Shown piece after piece: positions 1-9,303 of a stretch of DNA of 64,000 nucleotides. The position numbers and the translations under genes were made by a program. A model generated the notes under the pieces. That model was given only the letters and a program-made list of their open reading frames with translations. It was not told the DNA's origin and made no database searches. The stretch covers positions 38,773-102,772 of the forward strand of contig CAIYIS010000002.1 of assembly GCA_903926385.1 (NCBI GenBank). Reading direction: 5' to 3'. Each line of letters opens with the position of its first letter. Positions within the stretch are counted from its first letter, which is position 1. The stretch is from an uncultured Bacteroidota bacterium. Its GTDB lineage: Bacteria > Bacteroidota > Bacteroidia > 2-12-FULL-35-15.

Positions 1-203
1 GTTTGTTCGAGTCCCCATTTAGATGCGACTTCTGTTACAGCATTCTCACTGGTGTATTGCCTTTCTCTGATCACGTTTTCAATCATAAAAGCAGGAATCA
101 GCAATAATAAGATGATGATTCCTATTGAAAACAATTTAACAGTAATAGAGTTTCTTAACCAATAGTTAAGTTTTTCAAAAAAGGATTTTTCTGAGTCAGC
201 CAT
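1..203 (-). CDS. creD: CreD family inner membrane protein, N-terminal part only
   Basis: An ATG at 201-203 opens a frame that runs off the left window edge after 67 codons. The N-terminus reads LRNSITVKLFSIGIIIL, continues as one hydrophobic membrane segment and then IENVIRERQ, which matches the opening of CreD-family cell-envelope proteins. In Enterobacteria CreD belongs to the CreBC regulon; its role in Bacteroidota is little studied. It starts 16 bp after the thiolase stop in the same direction, so it probably ends that operon. The call rests on about 40 recognisable residues. Confidence 0.7.
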   Translation of the reverse strand, partial: MADSEKSFFEKLNYWLRNSITVKLFSIGIIILLLLIPAFMIENVIRERQYTSENAVTEVASKWGLEQ

Positions 204-219
204 TTAATAGGATTTGAAA

Positions 220-1398
220 TTAATTCAACATTTCGAACACGCCTGCAGCACCTTGTCCGGTGCCCACACACATACTTACTATTCCGTATTTTTTATTTCT
301 TCTCTTCAATTCATTAAATAACTGAACAGAAAGTTTCCCTCCCGTACAACCTAGTGGATGCCCCAATGCAATGGCTCCTCCATTTACATTTACGAGTTCC
401 GGATTCAAGTTGAGTTCGCGGCAAACTGCAAGCGACTGCGAAGCAAAAGCCTCGTTTAATTCAATTAAATCAATTTGATTTAAACTAAGTCCCGCAAGTT
501 TCAGCGCCTTTGGAATAGCTGCTACCGGACCAATACCCATGATTCGAGGAGGAACACCTGCGGCAGCATAACTTACCATGCGAGCAATGGGTTTCAGATT
601 ATGACTATTCATAAACTTTTCCGAAACCACCATTACAAAGGCTGCTCCATCGCTTGTTTGAGAAGAATTACCGGCAGTTACACTTCCTTTCGCATCAAAC
701 ACAGGTTTTAATTTTGATAATGCATCTAATGTGGTATCTGCTCTTGGACCTTCGTCTGTTTCGACAATGAATTCGCGTGTCTTCCGTTTTTCATTTTCGT
801 CAACATAAGTTTCAGTAACCTTTATGGGAACAATTTCATTTTTAAATTTGCCTTCTTGAATGGCCTTAATGGCTTTTTGATGGGAGTTGAAAGAAAAGAC
901 ATCTTGGTCTTCTCGACTTATTTTGTATTCCTTGGCAACAGCTTCGGCAGTTAGTCCCATTCCCCAGTAGTGTTCGGGATGAGCTAAAGCCACTCCTGCA
1001 TGAGGCACTATTCGCCAGCCACCCATCGGAATCAAGCTCATACTTTCTGCACCTCCTGCAATGATGCAGTCTGCCATACCTGCATGAATTTTAGCGGAAG
1101 CGATGGAAATAGTTTCCAAACCTGAAGCACAATATCTATTTACAGTTACCCCCGAAACTTTATCAGTATTGAGTGCCATAAGGGAAATAAGTCGCCCCAT
1201 GTTTAAACCTTGCTCGGCTTCAGGCATTGCATTGCCCACTATCACATCGTCTACTTCCTCATGGGCAACGTTTGGAACAGAAGCCATCAAATGCTTAATA
1301 ACATCTGCTGACAAATCATCAGGACGTGTAAATCGAAATCCTCCTTTGTTGGCTTTACCAACTGCTGTGCGAAAACCAGCTACTATATATGCGTTCAT
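220..1398 (-). CDS. fadA: acetyl-CoA C-acyltransferase (thiolase), FadA/FadI type
   Basis: A 392-residue thiolase of normal family length. It catalyses the last step of beta-oxidation, cleaving 3-ketoacyl-CoA with CoA to acetyl-CoA and a shortened acyl-CoA. The three catalytic signatures are present: the acyl-accepting Cys90 in NRYCASGLE, His347 in [11 protein letters not shown], and the proton-transfer Cys377 in [12 protein letters not shown]. It lies downstream of the FadB-like gene on the same strand, but the two are separated by a four-helix-bundle gene and repeats instead of the tight spacing usual for this pair. Whether it prefers long-chain substrates or acetoacetyl-CoA cannot be decided, but the FadB partner supports a beta-oxidation role. 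Confidence 0.9.
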   Translation of the reverse strand: MNAYIVAGFRTAVGKANKGGFRFTRPDDLSADVIKHLMASVPNVAHEEVDDVIVGNAMPEAEQGLNMGRLISLMALNTDKVSGVTVNRYCASGLETISIASAKIHAGMADCIIAGGAESMSLIPMGGWRIVPHAGVALAHPEHYWGMGLTAEAVAKEYKISREDQDVFSFNSHQKAIKAIQEGKFKNEIVPIKVTETYVDENEKRKTREFIVETDEGPRADTTLDALSKLKPVFDAKGSVTAGNSSQTSDGAAFVMVVSEKFMNSHNLKPIARMVSYAAAGVPPRIMGIGPVAAIPKALKLAGLSLNQIDLIELNEAFASQSLAVCRELNLNPELVNVNGGAIALGHPLGCTGGKLSVQLFNELKRRNKKYGIVSMCVGTGQGAAGVFEMLN

Positions 1399-1403
1399 TT
1401 TTA

Positions 1404-1486
1404 TTAGATTTGAGATGTGAGATGTGAGATGTGAGACCTAGGACGCGAGCGCATCTCAAATCTCAAATCTTATATCTCATATCTTA
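1404..1486. repeat. TGAGATGTGAGA word repeats, left of the four-helix-bundle gene
   Basis: Tandem copies of tgagatg on the plus strand (1411-1434) are followed by their inverse, atctcaaatctcaaatct (1452-1470) and tatctcatatctta, so the block can fold into a long imperfect hairpin around cgcgagcgc. The same vocabulary recurs on the other side of the gene (1908-1952) and near 31.25, 52.87 and 63.05 kb. Confidence 0.75.
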
Positions 1487-1836
1487 GTTTGAATAGTTTT
1501 TTGAAATGTATAATTCATTTTTTGTATTTCTTCAATCTGTTTTAAAAGTGACTCAAGTAAATCATTTGAAAGAAAAGTTAGTTTATTTGAAATAATCAGT
1601 TGTGTTTGTAATTCATATGATGAACCATTTGCTATTCCTAAGAAATGAAGAAATTCTTTGTTTGAGTTTCGACCTGCACCTTCAGAAATATTGGATGAAA
1701 TAGAAACAACACACCTTCTGATTTGTGATGTCAAACCATAAACTTCTTCTTTTGGAAAATTGGAAGTCGCCTTGTAAACATCAACAGACAGAGCAATTGC
1801 TTTATTCCAAATTTTCAATTCCTTCAAGTTATGCAT
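1477..1836 (-). CDS. four helix bundle protein (S23/IVP family)
   Basis: A 119-residue protein with the family pattern: N-terminal LKELKIWNKAIALSVDVYK, central LTSQIRRCVVSISSNISEGAGR and the FLHFLGIANGSSYELQTQL helix. These four-helix-bundle proteins were first found in intervening sequences of 23S rRNA genes and are related to the Avd accessory protein of diversity-generating retroelements. Stand-alone copies in Bacteroidota have no firmly assigned function. Here it sits between fadB-like and fadA genes and is bracketed by TGAGAT-type repeats, so it looks inserted into a pre-existing operon. No reverse transcriptase or template repeat was seen nearby, which argues against a DGR. Confidence 0.85.
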   Translation of the reverse strand: MHNLKELKIWNKAIALSVDVYKATSNFPKEEVYGLTSQIRRCVVSISSNISEGAGRNSNKEFLHFLGIANGSSYELQTQLIISNKLTFLSNDLLESLLKQIEEIQKMNYTFQKTIQTKI

Positions 1837-1904
1837 TTTTATTCTTCCTTTAAAATAGCTTTACTCAATTATTTTTTAAAATAGTATTTGTTTTAATCCT
1901 ACCT

Positions 1905-1952
1905 CAACTTCTCTCATCTCATATCTCAATACTCACATCTCAATACTAAGAA
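1905..1952. repeat. TGAGAT-family word repeats, right of the four-helix-bundle gene
   Basis: The stretch contains ctctcatctcatatctcaa and tactcacatctcaatacta, the same words as the block at 1404-1486. Together the two blocks bracket the four-helix-bundle gene. Confidence 0.7.
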
Positions 1953-1953
1953 A

Positions 1954-4332
1954 CTAATTTCTTAAAATTTTACCTCCACTGATAATACTCTGTAATCTCT
2001 CCAGTGTCTTTCTTTCTCCACAAAGAGATAAAAATGCTTCCCTTTCCAAATCCAGCAAGTATTGTTCGCTTACTAAAGCCGGTGCGGATAAATCACCTCC
2101 GCATAAAACCCATGCAAGTTTTTGTGAAATCTTTGCATCATGTTCGCTGATGTAATTTCCGCTCAACATGGAGTTAGCTCCCAGATATGCTAATCCTAAT
2201 GCTTGTTTGCCGAGCACACGAATATCTTTTCTGTATATAGGTTTAGTATATCCTTCTTTTGCAAGTTCAATACACTCTGCTTTTGCTTCTGCCAACACAC
2301 GGTTGCGCGACACAACCACAATATCGCGTCCTTTTCGAAGATATCCTAAGTCGAATGCTTCGTAAGCTGAAGTAGAAACCTTAGCTTGCCCAATAGTAAG
2401 GAAACGATCTCTGAAACTATTCAATTCTATGTCGCCTTCTTTTAGTTCATCCGAAAGTCGCACAGCAAACTCTTTGCTGCCACCTCCTCCCGGAATTAGC
2501 CCTACACCAAACTCAACAAGTCCCATGTAGGTTTCGGCATGTGCCACTACTTTATCAGAATGCATACTCATCTCGCAAGCTCCGCCCAACGCCATATTAT
2601 GAGGTGCTACCACAACAGGAATGGAAGAGTAACGCACTCGCATCATTGCATTCTGAAAAGTTTTGATTGCAAAATTAAGGTCTTCAAATTCTCGCTCCAC
2701 AGCCATCATGAATATCATACCTACATTAGCTCCCGCACTGAAATTAGCTCCTTCGTTAGATATAACAAGTCCTCTGAAATCTTTTTCGGCAATATCTATC
2801 GCTTTATTTATTCCTTCTATTACTTCACCTCCTATGGAATTCATTTTCGTATTCCATTCCAGATTCACTATTCCATCACCAATATCGGTAACCGTTGCAC
2901 CTGAGTTTTTCCAAACTATTTTATTTCCTCTGATGTTATCAAGCAAAATAAATGATTCGGTACCCGGTATGGTTTTATAAGATTTAGAAGGAATATCGTA
3001 ATATTTTCGGTTGCCATTTTCGGTTTTATAAAAAGCAGTTGCACCTCCTGCAAGCATATCGTAAATCCATTGAGCAGGTTTAATGCCTGCTGCTTCCATT
3101 GCTTTCAGGGTTTCGACAACACCTAAAGCATCCCATGCTTCGAAAGGACCCAATTCCCAACCGAATCCGGCATTCATGGCGGCATCTATCTTATAAAGCT
3201 CATCCGTTATTTCTGGAATACGATTACTTACATAAGCAAATAAACCAAAGAACGAAGCACGATAAAACTCACCCGCTTTATCTTTTCCTGCCATCAACAC
3301 TTTCATACGGTCTCTCAGGCTATCAATAGTTTTGGTCATTTCGAGTGTAGCAAACTTTGCTTTTACTCCAAGCTTGTATTCTAATGTTTTTAAATCGAGC
3401 GAATGGATTTCAGATTTTCCACCTTCGCCTTTTACTTTCTTAAAGAAACCCTGTTCTGTTTTACTTCCAAGCCATTTGTTTTCGGCCATCTTTGCAACAT
3501 AGCCCGGAATCTTAAACGATTCAATCGCTTCATCATTGGGGCAACTCTGAGCTACTCCGTTTGCCACATGAATCAACGTATCCAATCCTACCACATCGCA
3601 AGTGCGGAAGGTTGCAGATTTAGGGCGACCCAAAACCGGCCCTGTAAGTTTATCCACCTCATCAATGGTCAATCCCATTTTTTCTACCAAATGAAATAAA
3701 CTCATAATACCGTACACACCAATTCTATTGGCAATAAAAGCCGGAGTGTCTTTACACAATACTGTGGTTTTTCCAAGATAAAGCTCACCATAGTTCATTA
3801 AAAAATCAATTACCCCGGGAGATGTTTTTGGTGTTGGAATTATTTCAAGCAGGCGTAAATATCGGGGAGGATTAAAAAAGTGAGAACCGCAAAAGTGTTT
3901 CTGAAAATCTTCGCTTCTCCCTTCATTCATCAGATGAATCGGGATACCCGATGTGTTGGATGTAATCAATGTTCCCGGTTTGCGGAATTGTTCCACCTTG
4001 TCGAACACTTGTTTTTTAATATCCAAACGTTCTATCACCACCTCTATTATCCAATCGCAGGTGGCAATGTCTTTCATGTTGTCATCAAAGTTGCCGGTAG
4101 TAATTCGTTTAGCAAACGATTTGCGGTAGATGGGCGAAGGGTTTGATTTGAGGGCAAACGCCAATGCATCGTCTACAATTTTATTTCTCGATTTGCGGTC
4201 GGCACCTGCGTCTTTTGGAACAATATCCAGCAATATTACTTCCACACCTATGTTGGCAAAATGGCAGGCAATGCGGCTTCCCATTACACCCGAACCAAGC
4301 ACCGCCACTTTTTTTATGCTTCTGTTACTCAT
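1954..4332 (-). CDS. fadB: 3-hydroxyacyl-CoA dehydrogenase / enoyl-CoA hydratase fusion (FadB-like)
   Basis: A 792-residue bifunctional beta-oxidation enzyme: the hydratase adds water to 2-enoyl-CoA and the dehydrogenase oxidises the 3-hydroxyacyl-CoA with NAD. The dehydrogenase half comes first, with a Rossmann motif VAVLGSGVMGSRIACHF at residues 9-25. The crotonase half follows in the C-terminal part, with NFSAGANVG and MALGGACEMSMHSD oxyanion-hole motifs and two glutamates in TYMGLVEFGVGLIPGGGG. This order is the reverse of E. coli FadB and matches FadN-type proteins of Firmicutes and Bacteroidota. It heads the fad operon; a -7 box (TACTTTTG on the minus strand) lies about 70 bp upstream of the ATG. 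Confidence 0.92.
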   Translation of the reverse strand: MSNRSIKKVAVLGSGVMGSRIACHFANIGVEVILLDIVPKDAGADRKSRNKIVDDALAFALKSNPSPIYRKSFAKRITTGNFDDNMKDIATCDWIIEVVIERLDIKKQVFDKVEQFRKPGTLITSNTSGIPIHLMNEGRSEDFQKHFCGSHFFNPPRYLRLLEIIPTPKTSPGVIDFLMNYGELYLGKTTVLCKDTPAFIANRIGVYGIMSLFHLVEKMGLTIDEVDKLTGPVLGRPKSATFRTCDVVGLDTLIHVANGVAQSCPNDEAIESFKIPGYVAKMAENKWLGSKTEQGFFKKVKGEGGKSEIHSLDLKTLEYKLGVKAKFATLEMTKTIDSLRDRMKVLMAGKDKAGEFYRASFFGLFAYVSNRIPEITDELYKIDAAMNAGFGWELGPFEAWDALGVVETLKAMEAAGIKPAQWIYDMLAGGATAFYKTENGNRKYYDIPSKSYKTIPGTESFILLDNIRGNKIVWKNSGATVTDIGDGIVNLEWNTKMNSIGGEVIEGINKAIDIAEKDFRGLVISNEGANFSAGANVGMIFMMAVEREFEDLNFAIKTFQNAMMRVRYSSIPVVVAPHNMALGGACEMSMHSDKVVAHAETYMGLVEFGVGLIPGGGGSKEFAVRLSDELKEGDIELNSFRDRFLTIGQAKVSTSAYEAFDLGYLRKGRDIVVVSRNRVLAEAKAECIELAKEGYTKPIYRKDIRVLGKQALGLAYLGANSMLSGNYISEHDAKISQKLAWVLCGGDLSAPALVSEQYLLDLEREAFLSLCGERKTLERLQSIISGGKILRN

Positions 4333-4401
4333 TATTCAGTTATTTAAAATTCATTTTACGAATGCTTGTAGTAGTTCTTGTTTTTCGTTGATTCGTTTGC
4401 T

Positions 4402-4409
4402 CAAAAGTA
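4402..4409 (-). promoter_or_regulatory. predicted -7 box of the fad operon promoter
   Basis: The minus strand reads TACTTTTG, a full match to the Bacteroidota -7 consensus TAnnTTTG, about 70 bp upstream of the FadB-like start. TTTG motifs follow upstream but none has the ideal 19-21 bp spacing. Confidence 0.4.
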
Positions 4410-4516
4410 ATAATTAATTCAAATGCAAATGGGCAAATAAAGATTAATCTTTTGACAAAAAAGAAGAGATTTTCTTGCTTTACTGAAGCTGACAGGTTGG
4501 GGTATTCAGCAAAAAA

Positions 4517-5221
4517 TTACTTAGTAATTACAAACTTATCGTTTTGCAAAGTGAGAAGTAACCAAGGACGTTGTATTCTAACCAAGTTGAGCCTAGTTAG
4601 CGGTTCGCCTTTTTTACCTACAATTTCTTCATCAAATATTTCGGGCTGAACCTTAATTTGAAGCTCATCTCCTGTCTTGGAAAATTCAACCAATGGATGG
4701 GGAATTATATAATTGGGATCAACATCCTGACGTTTGCAATAAGTTGAATCGAAAAACATTTTTATAGGTACTAAATCGTTTAATGGCTGAGCTCCCGACA
4801 CCTTTCCTTTTTCAAAATAATAAAATTTAACGGTTTGATTCTTCCAGTCTTCCTTATAACTACCGGAAACCGCAATTAACGATCTTCCATCCGTAAGCGA
4901 CCAAACCTTTAAGTCCATATTCAAATCATTATTGGTACAGGAAAGTAATCGGTTGGTTTCGTTTTCGAATATAATATGAAAGCGGGGGTCGGATTTTGCA
5001 AACGACATTTTACGAGTGTCGAAGTTACTTACCATCAAGGTACGTTCTCTCAATGGAAAAGAATCTTTTTCGGCAAAATTTAATTCGTGAATAGTTGTAA
5101 AAACTGAATCGGGAAGGGCTAGGAAAAAATCGATTACGGTTTGGGGTTGTTGAGCCTCCGAAACAAAAGATAAAAAAAGAAAACAAGAGAAAACGAATAA
5201 CCTATGTACAGTTTGTTTCAT
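4517..5221 (-). CDS. hypothetical exported protein
   Basis: A 234-residue protein starting at the ATG of 5219-5221; a TTG two codons upstream is possible but less likely. It opens with a signal peptide (KQTVHRLFVFSCFLFLSF ending in SEAQ). The mature part is polar, has no membrane segment and no motif I recognise. Its size and the phrase FFLALPDSVF recall the small Bacteroidota DUF3256-type exported proteins, but I cannot confirm that. A strong promoter lies immediately upstream and the gene stands alone, so it is probably monocistronic. Confidence 0.65.
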   Translation of the reverse strand: MKQTVHRLFVFSCFLFLSFVSEAQQPQTVIDFFLALPDSVFTTIHELNFAEKDSFPLRERTLMVSNFDTRKMSFAKSDPRFHIIFENETNRLLSCTNNDLNMDLKVWSLTDGRSLIAVSGSYKEDWKNQTVKFYYFEKGKVSGAQPLNDLVPIKMFFDSTYCKRQDVDPNYIIPHPLVEFSKTGDELQIKVQPEIFDEEIVGKKGEPLTRLNLVRIQRPWLLLTLQNDKFVITK

Positions 5222-5252
5222 ACTCAAATTTTATTTTATTAAAATGATTCGG

Positions 5253-5283
5253 CAAATGTAATTAATTAATTGAAATTTACAAA
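5253..5283 (-). promoter_or_regulatory. predicted promoter of the exported protein gene at 4517-5221
   Basis: On the minus strand TTTG (5283-5280) is followed after 19 bp by TACATTTG (5260-5253). Both elements and the spacing fit the Bacteroidota housekeeping promoter. The predicted start lies about 25 bp before the ATG at 5221. Confidence 0.6.
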
Positions 5284-5341
5284 TTTTAACAAAAAACTAT
5301 TTACACCAATTCTTCCTTTAAAACAAGAAATATAAATCGTA

Positions 5342-7597
5342 CTATTTTTTCTCGGCCGATGCAGAGATGCTGTATGGAGAGGCTATCTTTATTCCATTAC
5401 CGGCTCCAACCATTCGCTTAATTTCATCTACTTCGGCTTTCAATTGACTGATGCTGTTTTTCTGGTCGTCAATCATTTTTTGCTGATCTTTTATTGCTTC
5501 CAAAAGTATTGGTGTTAAACGAGTATAGTCAACAGTTTTGTAACCTTTATTATCAGTAAACACAAGTTCAGGATACACTTTTTCTAAATCCTGTGCTATT
5601 ACTCCAATTTGTTTTACATTGGTAAAGTCTTTTTCAGGAAACTCATCTTTTCTCCAGTAATAACTTACTCCGGAAAGTTTCATTACATTTTCGAGAGCAC
5701 CGCTTAAACGAGTAATCTCTTTTTTATACCTCACATCCGAACAAGCCAATACACCACAACTTGCTGTGACTGTTCCAGTAAATAATCCATTACCCACCAC
5801 ATTTAATTCTGCTGTTGGTGCAGCTGTGCCGATACCGACAAAAACTTTATCTGCACCGGTACCACCAAGTACCATGGCGTTACTAATATTAACAGTAGCA
5901 TTTTTACCAATAGCGATAGAATTAGTGAGCACCCCACCGGCAATAGACCCATCCACACCTTGACCTGCTTGATACCCTAGATACACATTATAACTTCCGG
6001 TATAATTAGCAAATAAGGCATTAGAAGAATTGGCCCCCGCGAAAGTTCCAATAGCTACGCTATTATTCCCTAGAGTATTTTTAAAAAGAGCTTGATATCC
6101 CATTGCTACATTTTGAATTCCCAGAGTATTTGCATCTAAAGCCTGAGCTCCTATTCCAGTGTTATATGTACCACTAGTGTTCTGACGAATGGCTCTGTAA
6201 CCAATACCAACGTTACCATTAGCTGAACCAACATTTGTCCGCAAAGCTTCCTGCCCTATCCCCACGTTATAATTCCCGTTTGTATTTAATTGTAAGGCAT
6301 TGTACCCAATAGCTATATTGATTCCTCCTGTAGTGTTTGTGGTAAGTGCATTGTAACCTAAACCAACATTGTATGTACCGTTGGTATTATTTACAAGTGC
6401 ATTCGCTCCAACAGCTACATTGTATAAACCAACTGTATTTTTCAGTAAAGTTGAATACCCCACAGCGGTATTGTAATAGCCCGTAGTATTAGTGTATAAA
6501 GCGGAATCGCCTACTGCAGTGTTAAAAGTTCCTGATGTATTTGAATAAAGGGCACTAGAACCAACAGCGGTATGTCCATTAGAATTGACATTGGTATATA
6601 AGGCATTATTTCCAACCGCTGTGTTGTTATTCGCCCCCAAGATGGAAAACAATGCATTTGCCCCGTCCGCCAGATTGCCGCTACCCGTTACTCCTGCTGC
6701 ATTTCCAAACAAAGCCTGATAACCATTGGCCACATTATTGCTTCCCGAAAGAACATTATAAGAAGAATTATAACCTACACTCGTATTATTATTTCCGGAT
6801 ACATTTCGGTATAAGGAAAAACCTCCGATAGCCATATTATCGTAACCTGTTTGATTGGCCGACATAGACGAAACCCCTACTGCTGTATTATTGTTTCCCG
6901 TGGTATTTGCCTGTAGGGAATTAGCTCCTATAGAGGTCATGTTAAATGCAGTAGTATTTACCTGCAATGCTGCCGACCCTAAAGCGGTATTATTAAAACC
7001 GGTGGTATTAACAGCAAGTGAATTATACCCCACAGCTGTATTATTGCTTGCGGCAGTAAGTGTCATCAAGGCTTTTGCCCCTAAGGCCGTATTGTTAGCA
7101 CCCGAAGTGCGGGCTGCCAATGCACTGTTTCCAAACGATGCATTCATATCGGCAGGATCGAGCAAACCAATGTAACCACTGCTGTGATTGTTTACTCTAA
7201 ACGACATGGCTATACTATCCAATGTTCCCAAAAAATTAGTGTTTGCCACAGTACCTGCATTACCTGTAATGGCCCAACCCGAAAGAGCAGCCGAACTAAT
7301 GTAATTCCAAATAGGAACCACAGTTGTACTGGTGTTGTAATAGAACCCCTGAGCACCATCAGTTTGATAAATAAGCAACCCCTGAGCGGCAGCAGGCAAT
7401 GGATTGAGAGCTGTTTTTTGGGCTGATGTCATTCGCGGAATAAGGAGTCCTTTTTTAGTTCCCAATGCACTCACATCAATATCGAGCATAGAAGAATTAT
7501 TAGGTGCTGCACCAGTGCTATTGATACCCACATTTTGTGCTTTTGCATCAATAATTAAAAAGGTGATTAGTAAAATCAGGATGTAATTTTTCATCAT
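5342..7597 (-). CDS. tail-fiber-like surface protein with YadA-head-type repeats and S74 chaperone domain
   Basis: A 751-residue exported protein with an N-terminal signal peptide (KNYILILLITFLIIDAKAQ). Residues about 150-560 are built of some seventeen repeats of 22-25 residues around the pattern NNTAVGYNSL..NTTG, the left-handed beta-roll type seen in YadA heads and phage tail fibers. Residues about 615-720 match the intramolecular chaperone/peptidase S74 domain: SDVRYKKEITRL, VSYYWRKDEF, IGVIAQDLEKVYPELV, a YKTVDYTRLTPILLEAIK helix and a C-terminal coiled coil. The S74 domain normally trimerises the fiber and then cleaves itself off. No T9SS sorting tail is present. The start overlaps the stop of the upstream T9SS gene by four bases (ATGA), so translation is probably coupled. 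Confidence 0.85.
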   Translation of the reverse strand: MMKNYILILLITFLIIDAKAQNVGINSTGAAPNNSSMLDIDVSALGTKKGLLIPRMTSAQKTALNPLPAAAQGLLIYQTDGAQGFYYNTSTTVVPIWNYISSAALSGWAITGNAGTVANTNFLGTLDSIAMSFRVNNHSSGYIGLLDPADMNASFGNSALAARTSGANNTALGAKALMTLTAASNNTAVGYNSLAVNTTGFNNTALGSAALQVNTTAFNMTSIGANSLQANTTGNNNTAVGVSSMSANQTGYDNMAIGGFSLYRNVSGNNNTSVGYNSSYNVLSGSNNVANGYQALFGNAAGVTGSGNLADGANALFSILGANNNTAVGNNALYTNVNSNGHTAVGSSALYSNTSGTFNTAVGDSALYTNTTGYYNTAVGYSTLLKNTVGLYNVAVGANALVNNTNGTYNVGLGYNALTTNTTGGINIAIGYNALQLNTNGNYNVGIGQEALRTNVGSANGNVGIGYRAIRQNTSGTYNTGIGAQALDANTLGIQNVAMGYQALFKNTLGNNSVAIGTFAGANSSNALFANYTGSYNVYLGYQAGQGVDGSIAGGVLTNSIAIGKNATVNISNAMVLGGTGADKVFVGIGTAAPTAELNVVGNGLFTGTVTASCGVLACSDVRYKKEITRLSGALENVMKLSGVSYYWRKDEFPEKDFTNVKQIGVIAQDLEKVYPELVFTDNKGYKTVDYTRLTPILLEAIKDQQKMIDDQKNSISQLKAEVDEIKRMVGAGNGIKIASPYSISASAEKK

Positions 7598-8865
7598 CGG
7601 GCTATTATTATTTTTTGGTTGTAGTTGGTTGTACTGCTTTCTGCTCTGAAAATATAAATGGCATTATCCAGTTCGTCTACCGGAAATGTTAATAACTGAG
7701 TTCCGCTTCCGGCAATGTATTCGCCAGTAAGCACCACTTTTCCCTGAATATCGTATAACTTATACGTTACTTTATCGTCAGCTGAAAAGTGAGAAAGCAC
7801 ATTGAGTGTACTGTTCGAATAAAATGCAGATAACGTATTGGCCGGACTGTTGCACGGCTGATGATACAGCACTCCGCTTATGTCGGCTCCCCCGTCCAGA
7901 TTATTTGTTTTCAAACGATAATACAACGAATTGGTTTCGGTTTCCTGATAAGTGTAAACATAATTAGTAGTGGTGCTTTGGTTAGATGGAGCAGCCTCGT
8001 AAATGGTTGTCCAGGTATTCATATCATCACTTTTTTGTAATTCTATTGTCGAAACATTGGTTTCGGAAGCATCGGTCCATTTTATTTCTGTTTGTGTTCC
8101 TTTACAAGTGGCTGTAAAACTTACCAGCTCTATAGGCAAAGGAGCAACGGTAGCCGAAAGTATATAAGGAGAGCTAACTCCCAATCCCACTTCGTTCATC
8201 ACCACACCTGTAACAGTGGCTGTACCTGCCACCACACCCGGACCTGTTCCGGTGGCTGTAAGCCATGCAGTAGAGGGGATATCCCATTCCTGTCCGCTAA
8301 ACGGACCGGCAGGATAAGCAGTAGTGTTTTCTACTCCCCGATAAGTAAAATCGGCTGTGCCGCTAACTGTAGTGAGCGATATTAATTGCCACCAGCGGTC
8401 TATAACAGAGTTAACGGCTGTAGCTCCTCCCAAACCTGTCATAGCGGTTACAGTGTTGGCATAAGCCAGATTGGTATTGGGGCTTGCCCAGGTAGACATA
8501 TCTATGGCTCCTGCGTTATTAACTACTCCAACTAGGGTTTTATGAACGGTAACCGGCAAATAATCGGTATTACTGAATCCAAAAGGAAATACATATGCAG
8601 TGGGTGCTGCCACATGGGCTGTTATCCAACGCACATAGCTACCTTCGCTTTCCGAAATTATAGCTCCTGTGGTGCGGGTTATGGCTGCCGGAGTTCCGTT
8701 ATTTACTACCAGATAAACAGGAGATGCCCATGTGCCTCCGCTTACATTTATATACGCTCCGTTAATTACAAGCGCATTATTCTGTGCTTGCACTATAGCC
8801 CCATTACCTACTAACAAAAGCAAAGCAAGGAATTTTCTGAAAGAAGATGCAAATTTTTTAAACAT
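7594..8865 (-). CDS. T9SS type A sorting domain-containing exported protein
   Basis: A 423-residue protein with a signal peptide (LALLLLVGNGAIVQAQ). The first 230 residues are Gly/Thr/Ala-rich without a recognised catalytic motif. Residues about 240-330 contain APLPIELVSFTATCKGTQ followed by a fibronectin-III-like strand pattern ending YYRLKTNNLDGG, a layout common in Bacteroidota surface proteins. The last 75 residues form the type A T9SS tail (YKLYDIQGKVVLTGEY ... YNQKIIIAR) that directs export across the outer membrane and anchoring to A-LPS. It is the first gene of a two-gene unit with the tail-fiber-like gene, and the two products may work together on the cell surface. Confidence 0.85.
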   Translation of the reverse strand: MFKKFASSFRKFLALLLLVGNGAIVQAQNNALVINGAYINVSGGTWASPVYLVVNNGTPAAITRTTGAIISESEGSYVRWITAHVAAPTAYVFPFGFSNTDYLPVTVHKTLVGVVNNAGAIDMSTWASPNTNLAYANTVTAMTGLGGATAVNSVIDRWWQLISLTTVSGTADFTYRGVENTTAYPAGPFSGQEWDIPSTAWLTATGTGPGVVAGTATVTGVVMNEVGLGVSSPYILSATVAPLPIELVSFTATCKGTQTEIKWTDASETNVSTIELQKSDDMNTWTTIYEAAPSNQSTTTNYVYTYQETETNSLYYRLKTNNLDGGADISGVLYHQPCNSPANTLSAFYSNSTLNVLSHFSADDKVTYKLYDIQGKVVLTGEYIAGSGTQLLTFPVDELDNAIYIFRAESSTTNYNQKIIIAR

Positions 8866-9303
8866 TTTATTCCATTTGATTGCGCTAAAGTAATAATATT
8901 TGCATTAACTCACAAATTTTAATGACATAAGTATGCTAATTAGGGATGGAAGTACTGTAATCTGGTTTGAATGATAAAATAAGTTGAGAATTGAACATGG
9001 AAGCGGTTATTTTTATTGCCTAATTTATTCCTCTCTCAAAGTTTGAGTTTGTGTTTTTGTTGAATAAGGGAAATTAATTTTACTCTTTTACGAATCGAAA
9101 AATAGTTGAAACAGCTTTTTTGCTGGTTTCTGTCTTTTGGAAAATTATACATATATATATGTATGATTTTTAAAACAGATGGTTTTTGGGAGAAGTATCA
9201 TGTTTACTTGCTGCTGTTACTTAAAAACTAGATTTAGAACCCCTTCGGGTGCAATTGCCGAATTTATTTATTACTTAAAGTATGTTTTTACCCTCATTTT
9301 TCT
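8866..9303. other. intergenic region upstream of the T9SS gene, no gene seen
   Basis: AT-rich spacer. A weak minus-strand promoter is possible at 8885-8916 (CTAAAGTA on the plus strand with CAAA 20 bp further on). A catatatatatatgta dyad lies near 9150. Reading frames here and in the adjacent array do not look like protein. Confidence 0.4.

Noticed and set aside
1..20. gttcgagtccc as a tRNA T-arm
   Set aside because: It lies inside the creD frame and no acceptor or anticodon stem surrounds it. The similar gttcgagtccc at 34698 is inside the U32 gene.
1477..1836. Diversity-generating retroelement (the four-helix-bundle protein as Avd)
   Set aside because: No reverse transcriptase gene and no template/variable repeat pair in the neighbourhood.
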